Below are positions 25,215 to 34,429 of a stretch of DNA of 64,000 nucleotides, piece by piece. The translations under genes and the position numbers were made by a program. The stretch comes from Herbiconiux flava (GTDB lineage: Bacteria; Actinomycetota; Actinomycetes; Actinomycetales; Microbacteriaceae), in the NCBI RefSeq assembly GCF_013409865.1, contig NZ_JACCBM010000001.1:1-64000 (forward strand), given 5' to 3'. The notes under the pieces were generated by a model, which worked only from the letters and a program-made list of their open reading frames with translations, had not been told where the DNA came from and did no database searches. Each line of letters opens with the position of its first letter. The first letter of the stretch is position 1.

Positions 25215-25225
25215 CCGCCTTCCTG

Positions 25226-25270
25226 GAGAAGCCCCTGTCACGTCCAGACCGGACGTGACAGGGGCTTCTC
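25226..25270 (+). terminator. Strong intrinsic terminator after the surface protein
   Basis: A perfect 20-bp stem (25226-25245 with 25251-25270) closes a 5-base AGACC loop and is followed by TTT. It begins 12 bp after the stop codon. Confidence 0.9.
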
Positions 25271-25364
25271 TTTGGTCGGGATCGGAGGTGTCCGTGCGGT
25301 GGCGTGGAGGTGGGATGCTCGTCTCGATCGAGCGCCGACTATCATTGGGTAGACGCAAGGGGGA

Positions 25365-26015
25365 ATGATGGGCTCACGCAGCCTGACCGGATGGTCGAGA
25401 CCGGGCACGAAGAAGATCATGGTCGGAAGCGCGTTGGTCTTCGTCGTCATCGCCACCGTCGCGCTCGTCGTGGTCGCGCTGACCACGCACTCGCGGAGCG
25501 ACCTCGCGGGAACAGTCCCCGCCGGTGGGCAGGCGTCGGCGTCTCCCACTCCGACTCGGACACCCACTCCGACTCCCACGGCCGCGCCCACGACGACTCC
25601 CGCGGTGCCTGCTCCATCACCCACGCCCGGCCCTCTCCCGGTGGTCGAGGGGTCGCCGGAACAGAGCACGGGCTACGTGCAGTTCTCCGACGCCATCCCG
25701 TTCGGGAATGTGACCCAAGAAGACCCTTCGCAGCCTGTGGGCGTCTCGTACGTGAGCGTCGCGGGCTCTGAAGGGGTTCTGCTCACCACGGTCGAAGTGA
25801 TCTACGTCGACGGAGTCGAGACATCCCGTTCCATCATCTCGCGTGAGGTGACAGCGGCGCCGGTCGATCAGGTGACGGTTATCGGCACCGGTGTCGCCGC
25901 ACCAGAGGTTCCGAGCGATCCCCCGCCCACCGACCCAACCCCGGTCGACCCGGCACCCGAGGAGCCCCCGGTCGACGCTCCGACGACGCCCCCCGTTCCA
26001 GCACCCGGGGGGTAG
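25365..26015 (+). CDS. Membrane-anchored protein with G5-like domain
   Basis: The 216-residue product has an N-terminal anchor helix (about 19-40), a Thr/Pro-rich spacer (about 57-93), one G5-like domain (about 103-175, ending DQVTVIGTG) and a Pro/Asp-rich tail. G5 domains occur in surface proteins that bind N-acetylglucosamine-containing polymers or act in adhesion. AAGGGGGA precedes tandem ATGs. It lies beside the wall-anchored protein and may share the cell-surface role. Confidence 0.8.
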   Translation: MMGSRSLTGWSRPGTKKIMVGSALVFVVIATVALVVVALTTHSRSDLAGTVPAGGQASASPTPTRTPTPTPTAAPTTTPAVPAPSPTPGPLPVVEGSPEQSTGYVQFSDAIPFGNVTQEDPSQPVGVSYVSVAGSEGVLLTTVEVIYVDGVETSRSIISREVTAAPVDQVTVIGTGVAAPEVPSDPPPTDPTPVDPAPEEPPVDAPTTPPVPAPGG

Positions 26016-26035
26016 CAGGCCCGAAAGCGGCGCCG

Positions 26036-27508
26036 CTACCGGCTCTTGGTTCTGGTGATGCGGCGGAAGAGTCGACCGCCATCCCGCCGCAGGATGAACG
26101 CCGCGTATTCCAGGCGCCCCTGCCAGCCGGGTTGCCGGTCGTAGGGCAGCTCCGCCAGGTCAGGCCACCCCACGCGAGCGATGTCCCTCGGCATCTGTCC
26201 GCTCTTCACGTAGGCGATCGGCAGTCGGAGCATGTTCTCGATGTTCCGCCGGGTGTTGAGCGGGATGATGCTGAACACGAAGGGGGCCGCCCCGTACAGC
26301 TGGGTGCTCGCCCAAGCGCCCTGTCGCTGCTCCTGATAGAGCAGGTCAAGCATCTGAGGCACGTCGGCGAAGACAGCCGTCTCAAGCCACTGCTCCACGG
26401 CTTGCGTGTTCTCCGGCGTATGGTCCAGGCGCATCCGCTCGAGGAGATCATCGGTGGCCGGAATAGCATCCGAGTCCGTCTCCCGCCAGAAGTATCCGCG
26501 ACCCACCTCTCCGACATACCCGGTGACCCACCCACGGTCGCTGGGCAGCTCGCCCGCGGCGAGGTAGAAGTCCCTGGCCTTGCCCTCGTTCGCGTCGTAT
26601 CCGATGGCTTCCAAGTAGGTTCTGCGGTCGTCGTCATCGGGAGTCGGGATCGTCAGCAGGCGGTGACGCAAGCCATAACGGCCGACGACCGCGCGAGCAT
26701 AGGCGGTGTCCGCCTTCCGAAAATCGTGGTACTCGAAAGTCACGAACTCGCAGTTCGCCAACCGGTCACGGACCGCTGACATGATGATCCGGCTGTCGCG
26801 GCCACTCGTCAGCGGCAGGATGGTGGTCGTGTGCGAAGTGAGCGCGGCCATCACGGCCGATGTGCTCGTCGCGATCTCCGTAGTCGCCGCGTCGACCTCG
26901 GACTGCTTCGTGAAGCGAGCCAGCGGCGCAGCCGGCCAGTGCCGATCCACCGCCCACGTCGATGTGTCGAGGCGATGATCAGGGAGGACACGGCCGATCG
27001 CCGGGTCGCTCGTGGCACCGGATGGGAAGAACTGGTTCTTCTTCAGCACTCTCCGGCTGTACCGGCCTTCCCCGAAGCTGTCGTCGCGGCCCCAGTTGAC
27101 GATCGACGTGGTCGATGCGATCACGCTCTCCTCCTCCGAGAAGACCACTCCGAGCGAAGCGGATGGGTCGACGTACACCCGGAGGCCGCCCGCGACGACG
27201 AGGAAACAGGCCCATCGACCAGCTAGGGCGTAGAGCGTCTCCTCCACGCCGTCAGGATCACCCGGGGCCGGCTCTGAGATCTCGAACGACCCCGTCTCGT
27301 GGGCGAAGCGCCCATCCTCGAGGATCACCCATCCGAGAATCCACCCGACGGCTATCTCACCCCGTCTAACCTCCGTCACTGGGAGGCTGGGACTCACGCC
27401 ACAGCGCCACCCGAAGTGCTGCGTCGTCACGAACCCTTCGGGCATCGGCCGGGGCACCCGGGTGATGATGAACTGATCGTGCATGGGCGGGCGGGCGGTG
27501 CTGTGCAT
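26036..27508 (-). CDS. Asparagine-synthase-like protein of the EPS locus
   Basis: The 490-residue protein has the PP-loop of N-type ATP pyrophosphatases (TILPLTSGRDSRIIMSA) as in the C-terminal domain of asparagine synthase. The N-terminal part resembles the glutaminase fold but lacks the initiating catalytic Cys2, so glutamine hydrolysis is unlikely. Such proteins are frequent in polysaccharide clusters, where an amidation or transfer role is suspected but not proven. The ATG at 27508 has AGGAA upstream; GTG 27529 and ATG 27484 are alternatives. Confidence 0.75.
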   Translation of the reverse strand: MHSTARPPMHDQFIITRVPRPMPEGFVTTQHFGWRCGVSPSLPVTEVRRGEIAVGWILGWVILEDGRFAHETGSFEISEPAPGDPDGVEETLYALAGRWACFLVVAGGLRVYVDPSASLGVVFSEEESVIASTTSIVNWGRDDSFGEGRYSRRVLKKNQFFPSGATSDPAIGRVLPDHRLDTSTWAVDRHWPAAPLARFTKQSEVDAATTEIATSTSAVMAALTSHTTTILPLTSGRDSRIIMSAVRDRLANCEFVTFEYHDFRKADTAYARAVVGRYGLRHRLLTIPTPDDDDRRTYLEAIGYDANEGKARDFYLAAGELPSDRGWVTGYVGEVGRGYFWRETDSDAIPATDDLLERMRLDHTPENTQAVEQWLETAVFADVPQMLDLLYQEQRQGAWASTQLYGAAPFVFSIIPLNTRRNIENMLRLPIAYVKSGQMPRDIARVGWPDLAELPYDRQPGWQGRLEYAAFILRRDGGRLFRRITRTKSR

Positions 27509-27584
27509 GTGGTTCCTAGTCTCGTCCACCGATCGCAGAGCGACGGTGATCTCCGACCACCTTACAGTCGACGGTTGTCGAACC

Positions 27585-29744
27585 TCACCCCGTCAGAGCG
27601 GTCACGATATCGCCCACGACGTATGGGCTCAGAGTGCCTGCATAGGTCGCCGTGATGTGAGCGCCGCTGTCTCGGTAGACGGGAACATTGCCCACCACTG
27701 CAGGACAGAAATCGTCAGCACAGAAGAGCGAAGTCAGATCGAACAGCTGAGTGCCAGGGGCGAGAGGAGCCGCATCTGAAATGGCATCGGGTCGCGACTC
27801 GCTGAGCGGAGTTCCGCAGTCGTTGTTCCTCACGTCGAATCCGACTCTCTGATAGCAGAGGATCGACTCCTCGGATGCTCCGGGAACGTCAGCGAAGACG
27901 ATGAGCCGCGTACCCGACGCGAGCACCTGACGATAAGCCTCGGCGGCCGCTTCGGGGTCATAGGTCTTGGCTCGAGAAGACGTGGTGATCACCACGTCGT
28001 AATCCCCCGACGCCACCTTCTCGAGGATCTTGGGCTGCATGTCACCGCACGTCGACGTCGCCCTGGTCGAGAGGATGCAGCCATCACCGGTGTAGGCGTT
28101 CAACGACCAGTTGTTCTTCCCGGACTCCGGGATGATGGCCGCCATCAGCGACTGCGCATGGCTGTCCCCGACGATCGCGATCTTGGTCGCGTCCTCGGGA
28201 GCATTCCCGTAGTGGCAACTCGTCAGCGAACCGGTGAGGTTGATCCAGCACAGCTCCTTGCCTCGGATCTGCAGCTTGTCGGTTGCGGCATAGGCGGGAG
28301 CGGGATCGAGCTGGTCCCCGAGGTCGACCCCTGAGCAGCCGGATTGCGGATCCATGATCGCTGCTCCGCGACACCGCACAGCATCGCTGACGATCGGGCC
28401 GTCCTCGCCTGCCGGGATGACCGGACTGCCGTCTTCCGCAACCTGAGCCTGCTGCTGCCCGCCGGGGTTCAGGGCGACCACGACGACAGCCGTCGTCGCA
28501 CCGACCAGCACCGCGGCCAGGGCGATCTTCGGAAGAGTCGAGCGGAGGAACTTCTGGCGCTTCTTGCGGCGGCGGCGACGCTCCCTCGATGACAGAGTCT
28601 TCGAGGACAGCCATCCCGACCGCCGGATGGGATCCTCCACCAGGTGGTACGAGAGCACGCTGAGAGCCACGATGAGCCCAGCGGCTACGGCGTAATAAAG
28701 CACGCTGTCTCCCGGCATGACCGCGAGCAGCAGGATGAGCACGGGGAAGTGCCAGAGATAGAGCGAGTAGGAGATGTCGCCGACGTAGCGAGTCGCCGGG
28801 TTGGTCAGGGGCCACAGGTAAGGCTGGGTGCCGTGCTCGCCCGCCAGCAGCACCATCGCGGTCGCGAGGACGGGAAGCGCTGCGAGCGGAGCAGGGAATC
28901 CCGCAGCGGGATCGACGACGAAGCAGGCGGCGACGATCGTCAGGAAGCCCAGCCAGCTGAGTACGGTCCTGAGAGCGACGCTCTTCGTTCGGAAGTACGT
29001 GCCGAACACGGCGACGAGGGCTCCGACCCCGAGCTCCCACGCTCGGTCGACGGAGCTGAAGTATGCCAGGTTGACGTCGGTCGCGGTCAGGAAGAGCGCG
29101 TATCCGAACGAGGCGGCGGAGACGACTCCGATCGTCAGGCCCACCGCGAGCCGACGGCGGCCCGTACTCCATGAGAAGAGCTTGACGCCGAGCGCCAACA
29201 CCCCGAGCATCAGCCACGGCCAGACCAGGTAGAACTGCTCCTCGACGGCCAGTGACCAGTAGTGCTGCACCGGCGAAGGGATCAGGTCCTGCTGGAAGTA
29301 GTCCGCGCCCTGGAGGGCGAGATTCCAGTTCGAGACGAAGAGCAGCGACCAGAACGAGTCCGTGAGGGTCTGCAGGAAACGCACGCCTGGCGTCAGGACC
29401 CAGGATGCGAGCACGGTGGCGAGCAGCACGAGAACCGCTGCCGGCATGATCCGTTTGATACGTCGTTTGTAGAATCCCGAGAAGGAGATGGTGCCCGACC
29501 GCTCGTGCTCCCGGAGCAGCAACCCGGTGATGAGGTAGCCGCTCAGCACGAAGAAGACGTCCACACCGATGAAACCACCCACGGGCCAACCGGTGAGGTG
29601 GTTCAGGATGACAGCGACGACCGCGAGAGCGCGCAATCCTTGCACATCTCGTCTGACGGGGTGGCGCGGCGGCGCCTCCGGCGTCAATTCGCGGTTCTCG
29701 CTGTTCCGTACGACGGGCTCGGGAAAGCCGTAGTGGCGTCTCAT
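27585..29744 (-). CDS. OafA/YrhL-type acyltransferase with C-terminal SGNH domain
   Basis: The 719-residue protein starts with the acyltransferase-3 membrane domain: RDVQGLRALAVVAVILNHL, GFIGVDVFFVLSGYLITGLL, FYKRRIKRIMPA and PVQHYWSLAVEEQFYLVWPW. After about ten helices and a basic linker comes an extracytoplasmic SGNH domain with GDSHAQSLMAAI. These fusions transfer acyl (often acetyl) groups to exported polysaccharides. An ATG at 29804 would add 20 residues; the start is not settled. It probably O-acylates the EPS. Confidence 0.88.
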   Translation of the reverse strand: MRRHYGFPEPVVRNSENRELTPEAPPRHPVRRDVQGLRALAVVAVILNHLTGWPVGGFIGVDVFFVLSGYLITGLLLREHERSGTISFSGFYKRRIKRIMPAAVLVLLATVLASWVLTPGVRFLQTLTDSFWSLLFVSNWNLALQGADYFQQDLIPSPVQHYWSLAVEEQFYLVWPWLMLGVLALGVKLFSWSTGRRRLAVGLTIGVVSAASFGYALFLTATDVNLAYFSSVDRAWELGVGALVAVFGTYFRTKSVALRTVLSWLGFLTIVAACFVVDPAAGFPAPLAALPVLATAMVLLAGEHGTQPYLWPLTNPATRYVGDISYSLYLWHFPVLILLLAVMPGDSVLYYAVAAGLIVALSVLSYHLVEDPIRRSGWLSSKTLSSRERRRRRKKRQKFLRSTLPKIALAAVLVGATTAVVVVALNPGGQQQAQVAEDGSPVIPAGEDGPIVSDAVRCRGAAIMDPQSGCSGVDLGDQLDPAPAYAATDKLQIRGKELCWINLTGSLTSCHYGNAPEDATKIAIVGDSHAQSLMAAIIPESGKNNWSLNAYTGDGCILSTRATSTCGDMQPKILEKVASGDYDVVITTSSRAKTYDPEAAAEAYRQVLASGTRLIVFADVPGASEESILCYQRVGFDVRNNDCGTPLSESRPDAISDAAPLAPGTQLFDLTSLFCADDFCPAVVGNVPVYRDSGAHITATYAGTLSPYVVGDIVTALTG

Positions 29745-29945
29745 CCGCGTCTTGCTGGACGACGAGTCATGTGGACGATGGGTTCGTCGCGACGATCTGG
29801 GCATCGGGGTCGACCTTCAGGGCTCATTGCGGACGTCACCGCCCGACGCTGGGATCGTCGAACGCAAGCGGGTCGTTACGGCGTCGATTCAGCTAGTGGG
29901 ATCGTACCCGACAGGTGTGCAACCACGTCAATCCTGGGATCAACC

Positions 29946-29969
29946 GGTCGTTCTTCGTGCCGAACGACC
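29946..29969. terminator. Hairpin downstream of mqo
   Basis: GGTCGTTC pairs with GAACGACC around an 8-base loop, 14 bp past the mqo stop codon on the minus strand. It is joined to a second palindrome (CGACCCATGGGTCG) that shares one arm. No U-run. Confidence 0.45.
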
Positions 29970-29982
29970 CATGGGTCGGCCC

Positions 29983-31461
29983 TCAGCGGGTCAGGACGAG
30001 AACTTTGGCTGTCGCGCTCAGCGTCTTGTCGGCTGCACGTGGGTCGGAGTTCAAGGACGCTCCGAACGACGGGATCATCTTCTTGAGCGTCCTCTCCCAC
30101 CCGCCGTACTGTTCGGGGAAGCAGCGCTTGAGCAGATCGACCATGATCGGCACCGCGGTCGACGCACCCGGCGACGCTCCCAGGAGTCCCGCGATCGAGC
30201 CGTCGGCGGAGGTGACGATCTCGGTGCCGAACTGGAGCACCCCGCCGCGTTTGGAGTCCTTCTTCATCACCTGCACCCGCTGACCGGCCGTGATGAGGTA
30301 CCAGTCCTCGGCTCGGGCTGTGGGCATGAACTCACGCAGCGCGTCGAGCTTCTTCTTCTTGCTGGCGAGGAGTTCGCCGATCAGATACTTCATCAGATCG
30401 AAGTTGTCTCGAGCCACTGCGAGCATCGGTCCGAGATTGTGCAGCCTGATCGAGGCCGGCAGGTCGAGCCACGATCCCTGCTTCAAGAATTTCGGGCTGA
30501 AACCCGCGTAGGGCCCGAACAGCAGAGACGACTGGCCGTCGACCACCCGGGTGTCCAGATGGGGAACCGACATGGGTGGGGCGCCCACCGCCGCCTTCCC
30601 GTACACCTTGGCCTGATGCTGGGCCACGACCTCCGGGTTGTCGGTGCGGAAGAACTGTCCGCTGATGGGGAATCCGCCGAAACCCTCGATTTCAGGAATC
30701 CCTGACTTCTGCAGCAGGGGAAGTGCATGCCCACCCGCGCCCACGAAGACGAAGCGGGCATTCATGCCGTACGGCGTCGTGCCGACACGCTCACGCAACG
30801 AGATGTCCCAGCTGCCGTCCTTCTTGACCTTCTTCAAGTTCGTCACCTGGGTCTCCAGGCGCAGGTCCGCCCCCTGGGACACCAGGTAGTCGAAGAGCTG
30901 CTGCGTGAGTGCACCGAAATCGACATCGGTGCCCGAGTCGATCCGGGTCGCAGCGATCTTCTCGTCCTTCTGCCGATCGCGCACGAGAAGAGGAGCCCAC
31001 GAGTAGATGACCTTCGGGTCGTCGCTGAACTCGATGCCCTTGAACAGAGGCTCATCGCGCAGCAGCTCGTAGCGGCGGCGAAGGTAGTCCACGTTGTCGG
31101 CGCCGCGCACGAAGGTCATGTGCGGGGTGGGGTTGATGAAGGTTTCCGGATGGGGAAGAACTCCGTCGGCGACGAGGGACGCCCAGAACTGCCGGCTCAC
31201 CTGGAACTGCTCATTGATCTTGACCGCGCGCGACGTCTCGAGTGATCCGTCGGACGCCTCGGGCATGTAGTTCAGCTCGGCCAGCGCGGCATGGCCGGTA
31301 CCGGCGTTGTTCCACGGGTTCGAGCTCTCTTGCGCGACCGCGCTCAGCTGCTCGAAGATGACGATGGACCAATCCGGCTGCAGCCGCTTGATCATCGTTC
31401 CGAGCGTGGCACTCATGATGCCACCACCGATCAGGACGACATCCACGCTCTTTGTGCTCAC
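29983..31461 (-). CDS. mqo: Malate:quinone oxidoreductase
   Basis: The 492-residue flavoprotein matches MQO throughout: VVLIGGGIMSATLGTMIKRL at the N-terminus (FAD-binding GGGIMS), ESSNPWNNAGTGHAALAELN, INEQFQVSRQFWASLV, VGAGGHALPLLQKSGIPE, and LLGASPGASTAVPIMVDLL near the C-terminus. It oxidises malate to oxaloacetate and passes electrons to quinone at the membrane. The GTG at 31461 is set by TAGAAT seven bases upstream (leaderless). Its position inside an EPS locus is odd; it has its own promoter and a possible terminator. Confidence 0.95.
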   Translation of the reverse strand: MSTKSVDVVLIGGGIMSATLGTMIKRLQPDWSIVIFEQLSAVAQESSNPWNNAGTGHAALAELNYMPEASDGSLETSRAVKINEQFQVSRQFWASLVADGVLPHPETFINPTPHMTFVRGADNVDYLRRRYELLRDEPLFKGIEFSDDPKVIYSWAPLLVRDRQKDEKIAATRIDSGTDVDFGALTQQLFDYLVSQGADLRLETQVTNLKKVKKDGSWDISLRERVGTTPYGMNARFVFVGAGGHALPLLQKSGIPEIEGFGGFPISGQFFRTDNPEVVAQHQAKVYGKAAVGAPPMSVPHLDTRVVDGQSSLLFGPYAGFSPKFLKQGSWLDLPASIRLHNLGPMLAVARDNFDLMKYLIGELLASKKKKLDALREFMPTARAEDWYLITAGQRVQVMKKDSKRGGVLQFGTEIVTSADGSIAGLLGASPGASTAVPIMVDLLKRCFPEQYGGWERTLKKMIPSFGASLNSDPRAADKTLSATAKVLVLTR

Positions 31462-31468
31462 GAACCCG

Positions 31469-31490
31469 ATTCTACGCCGCTTGTATACAA
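31469..31490 (-). promoter_or_regulatory. mqo promoter with TTGTATACAA palindrome
   Basis: TAGAAT (31474-31469) is followed after 7 bases by the GTG start. A perfect 10-bp palindrome TTGTATACAA (31481-31490) sits just upstream, within the expected spacer, and may be an operator. No good -35 is seen. Confidence 0.5.
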
Positions 31491-31510
31491 CCAGGGAACG
31501 AGGTTGACGA

Positions 31511-31987
31511 TCACTGCGGGCAGTACACACTCATCGCGGCGATGACGACGTCATTGTTGTGGACATCGTCGATGACGACGATCTCATCGACAGGCGCGCC
31601 CGCGCCCGCTGCCTCGCATACGCGTTGGGCTGCCCCGACCAGATCACCGTCAGGTGGACGCCCTTCGGGCCAGCTCTGCTGCATGATTGCCAGGAACGCC
31701 TCGTCCGACGTCGCTTGGGGCTTCTCGGCCTCCGTCATCGAAGTCTCGTCGGGTGCCGGCACCGCCTCCGGTTGGGGAGGTTCGGAAGATGCAGGGGGCG
31801 CCGGGTTCGAGGTGCTGCTGGTCGGCCCAGGGATTCCCGTCGCGGCGATCGAAGAGTCGGGAGTCGGAGCGGTCGCGGATTCAGCAGTCGCACCGTCGGG
31901 CGTCGAGACGAACCCGGGTAGCGGCGAACAACCACCCAGAATCATGCCACTGGCGATCAACCCGATCGCGACCCATCTTCTCTTCAT
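31511..31987 (-). CDS. Lipoprotein with DUF732-like domain
   Basis: The 158-residue protein has a lipobox signal (LIASGMILGGC, Cys20), a low-complexity Ser/Pro/Thr/Glu region, then a C-terminal domain. That domain, DEAFLAIMQQSW to GAAQRVCEAAGAG and VVIAAMSVYCP, has a conserved cysteine pair as in DUF732-like actinobacterial proteins. It lies 24 bp after the glycosyltransferase gene on the same strand and ends 49 bp before mqo. Function unknown. Confidence 0.75.
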   Translation of the reverse strand: MKRRWVAIGLIASGMILGGCSPLPGFVSTPDGATAESATAPTPDSSIAATGIPGPTSSTSNPAPPASSEPPQPEAVPAPDETSMTEAEKPQATSDEAFLAIMQQSWPEGRPPDGDLVGAAQRVCEAAGAGAPVDEIVVIDDVHNNDVVIAAMSVYCPQ

Positions 31988-32011
31988 GTCCGGAGCCTAT
32001 TCGTCAAGCCC

Positions 32012-33148
32012 TTATTTGACGATGAGACCGAGCTTCTGCAAGATCAAGCGGCTCTTGACCTGCCAGGTGGCGTCAGCCGGCACGTCTCCCGGCGCCCGCG
32101 CCACTCGTTCTCCCTGTCGGTCTAGGGCATGAATCCAGTCGACCTGGTGGTCGCGGTCGATCACAGCGACGCTCGTCAAGCCCCGACTGTTGGCGCCCTC
32201 GATCGGTGTCGTCAAGACCGGAAGGCCTGCGGCACGGTACTCGTACGTCTTGATGACGTCTCCACCCACCTCGCCGACCCCCACGTTGTGTGGCACCCAG
32301 CCGATGTCGAACCTGGTGAGCAGGCTGGGCACGTCTTCGTAGTGCACGTCGCCCAGCAACTCGACGTTGGGCATCGATTCGAGCGGCTTACGGTACTCGG
32401 CATCGAGGATCGGGCCGGCAAAGATGAATTGCATACCGGGGAACGCCGCGGCGACCTTGAGGATCAGGTCGAGGTCAAGACGTTTGCCGATTTTGCCGAC
32501 ATAACCGATCGTCGTGGGTCCAGCAGCTTGGGAATGAGTGTCGAAACGCTGCGGATCGACGCCGTTGGGAAGCAAGATCACGTCGTCCCTGCCGAACCGG
32601 CGCGCCAGCTCAACAGTTCCCTCAGCGTTGGCAGTGACGACCGAGGCCGCATCGAACGACGCCGCATACGCTCGTTCTACCTCAGGCTTGATCGATTGGA
32701 AAGCGAAATGAACAGTCCAGTCGTCGAGAAGATCGATTACGGTCGGCTGCCCCGAGGTGAAGGGGTTGGCACCCACGGCCGCTTGGGAGACGAACGGGTT
32801 CCAAACGACTGCGGGTGCCGCCGAGTCTTCGAGGTAAAGAGAAGGGTAGCTCTGAGCGGACCCGACCCACCACCGTCGGCGATCCCGAATCGAGGGAAGC
32901 CGCCACGTCTGAGTTTCGATTGGGCGGGTGTTCTGCGCCACGGCGCGACCGGCCGGTTGCCGGTACGGCAGAAAGGCGGGTTCCGGCCTAGACACGACAC
33001 CCACCTCGCCGCGATCCTCGAGGTGCCTACCGAACCACTCGATCATGTGGCCGTCACGTGTTCGATACCCCTCGCTCAGCAGCTTGCGCTGACCATGCAT
33101 GGGATAGGCGAAAAGTGCCGGAGGGCGTGATCGCGAGGACACATTCAC
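32012..33148 (-). CDS. Glycosyltransferase (GT-B fold) of the EPS cluster
   Basis: The 378-residue protein has a C-terminal GT-B donor domain: TIGYVGKIGKRLDLDLILKV, FIFAGPILDAEYRKPLES, VELLGDVHYEDVPSLLTRFD and a GDVIKTYEYRAAGLPVLTTP E-x7-E-like region. The N-terminal half contains the acceptor side. A GTG at 33148 follows AGGACTAG and lies 6 bp after the preceding glycosyltransferase. It should add one sugar to the lipid-linked repeat unit in the cytoplasm. Confidence 0.82.
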   Translation of the reverse strand: MNVSSRSRPPALFAYPMHGQRKLLSEGYRTRDGHMIEWFGRHLEDRGEVGVVSRPEPAFLPYRQPAGRAVAQNTRPIETQTWRLPSIRDRRRWWVGSAQSYPSLYLEDSAAPAVVWNPFVSQAAVGANPFTSGQPTVIDLLDDWTVHFAFQSIKPEVERAYAASFDAASVVTANAEGTVELARRFGRDDVILLPNGVDPQRFDTHSQAAGPTTIGYVGKIGKRLDLDLILKVAAAFPGMQFIFAGPILDAEYRKPLESMPNVELLGDVHYEDVPSLLTRFDIGWVPHNVGVGEVGGDVIKTYEYRAAGLPVLTTPIEGANSRGLTSVAVIDRDHQVDWIHALDRQGERVARAPGDVPADATWQVKSRLILQKLGLIVK

Positions 33149-33154
33149 CTAGTC

Positions 33155-34267
33155 CTACTTCCGTCGGGACGTGTCGATCAAGCGAAGAAGTGCCTGCTCA
33201 TAGCCCTCGCACACTGCTTCCCAGCTGTAGATCTCCCGGGAGCGCACAAACGCCCCTTCACGGAGGACCTCCTGTTGGGCCGAGTCGGAGAGCAGAGCCA
33301 ATACCGCGTCACGGATCGCCTCGGGGGTAGGGTCGACGAAACGTCCGAAGTCTCCGAGTACCTCGCGGTTATAGACTGTGTCGCGCGCCACGACGGGGGC
33401 TTTGCACGCCATCGCCTGCACCAGTGCCGGGTTCGTTCCACCCACGCTATGGCCGTGGAAGTACACGCCCGCATGCTGCCAGAGAGCGAACAACCTGCGG
33501 TCGTCATTGACATGACCGAGCCATCTGACGTTCTGGCGCCTCTCACTCAACGCGCGAGCACGCTCATCGAACTCGCCTCCATAACCCGAGGAACCCACGA
33601 TCACGACATCCGTGTCAGATGGCATGAGTTCTACCGCGCGCAGGAACTCCTCGATCGTGTTCTCGGGCACGAACCGCGCGACCACCAAAACGTAACCCCT
33701 GCTGGTCAATCCGGGCTCGACGGGCAGGCCGCCGGGAACGTCGCCGCCGTACGGGATGAAGGTTCCCTCGACACGGAAATCGTTCCGCCAACGGCGCACT
33801 ATCTCGTGAGAGTCGCAGACAAGCTCGTCAGCCCATAGCGCCGACGCGCGGGCACCCACCCTGAAGACGAATTTGGCCGCCCTTCCCCACTTTTGGCGGT
33901 CCCACTCGATCCCGTCCACGTTGAGCAGGGTAGGTATGCGTCGCACCTTGAAGAACGGAAGCCAGAAACCGTTCGCCACGTTCATGACCAGAACGACATC
34001 CGGCTTGTCCACCGCAGCCTTAAAACTCGAGGTAAGTCCGTACGACAGAGTGCTCGCCGATTTGGAGTCGATCCCACGACTGAGCGAGGTCGTGACTCTC
34101 GGGTCGCGGTCTGGATCGTCCACTCTGGTGGAGCCGACCCGGCCGAAGACCTCGACATCCCATCCGCGGTCGGCGAGGTAGGGGGCCAGTTTGCGGACCG
34201 CAGTTTCGAACCCGCCATAATAACTCGGGTACCCGCGGGTACCGACGATTGCGACCGAATTCCCCAA
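33155..34267 (-). CDS. Family-4-like glycosyltransferase with DUF1972 N-terminus
   Basis: The 370-residue protein begins VAIVGTRGYPSYYGGFETAV, the signature of DUF1972 rhamnosyl/galactosyl-type glycosyltransferases, and has the GT-B C-terminal domain (GYVLVVARFVPENTIEEFLR; HGHSVGGTNPALVQAMACKA). A TTG start at 34267 is supported by GGAGG four bases upstream. It precedes another glycosyltransferase by 6 bp. Its likely role is a deoxyhexose or hexose transfer in EPS assembly; the sugar is not determinable. Confidence 0.87.
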   Translation of the reverse strand: MGNSVAIVGTRGYPSYYGGFETAVRKLAPYLADRGWDVEVFGRVGSTRVDDPDRDPRVTTSLSRGIDSKSASTLSYGLTSSFKAAVDKPDVVLVMNVANGFWLPFFKVRRIPTLLNVDGIEWDRQKWGRAAKFVFRVGARASALWADELVCDSHEIVRRWRNDFRVEGTFIPYGGDVPGGLPVEPGLTSRGYVLVVARFVPENTIEEFLRAVELMPSDTDVVIVGSSGYGGEFDERARALSERRQNVRWLGHVNDDRRLFALWQHAGVYFHGHSVGGTNPALVQAMACKAPVVARDTVYNREVLGDFGRFVDPTPEAIRDAVLALLSDSAQQEVLREGAFVRSREIYSWEAVCEGYEQALLRLIDTSRRK

Positions 34268-34429
34268 TGTGCCTCCAAGATCAACGACTTCTTCTGGAGA
34301 AGCGTCGTTGGTCCCCGTCGTGCGCCCCAGGGCTGGCCTGGCGACTGTCCGTATAGTGTGGCATAGCTACGCCGAGGAGTTGTGCCCGTATGGACTACTG
34401 CGACGCCTAGGAACCTGCATTGAGGCGGG

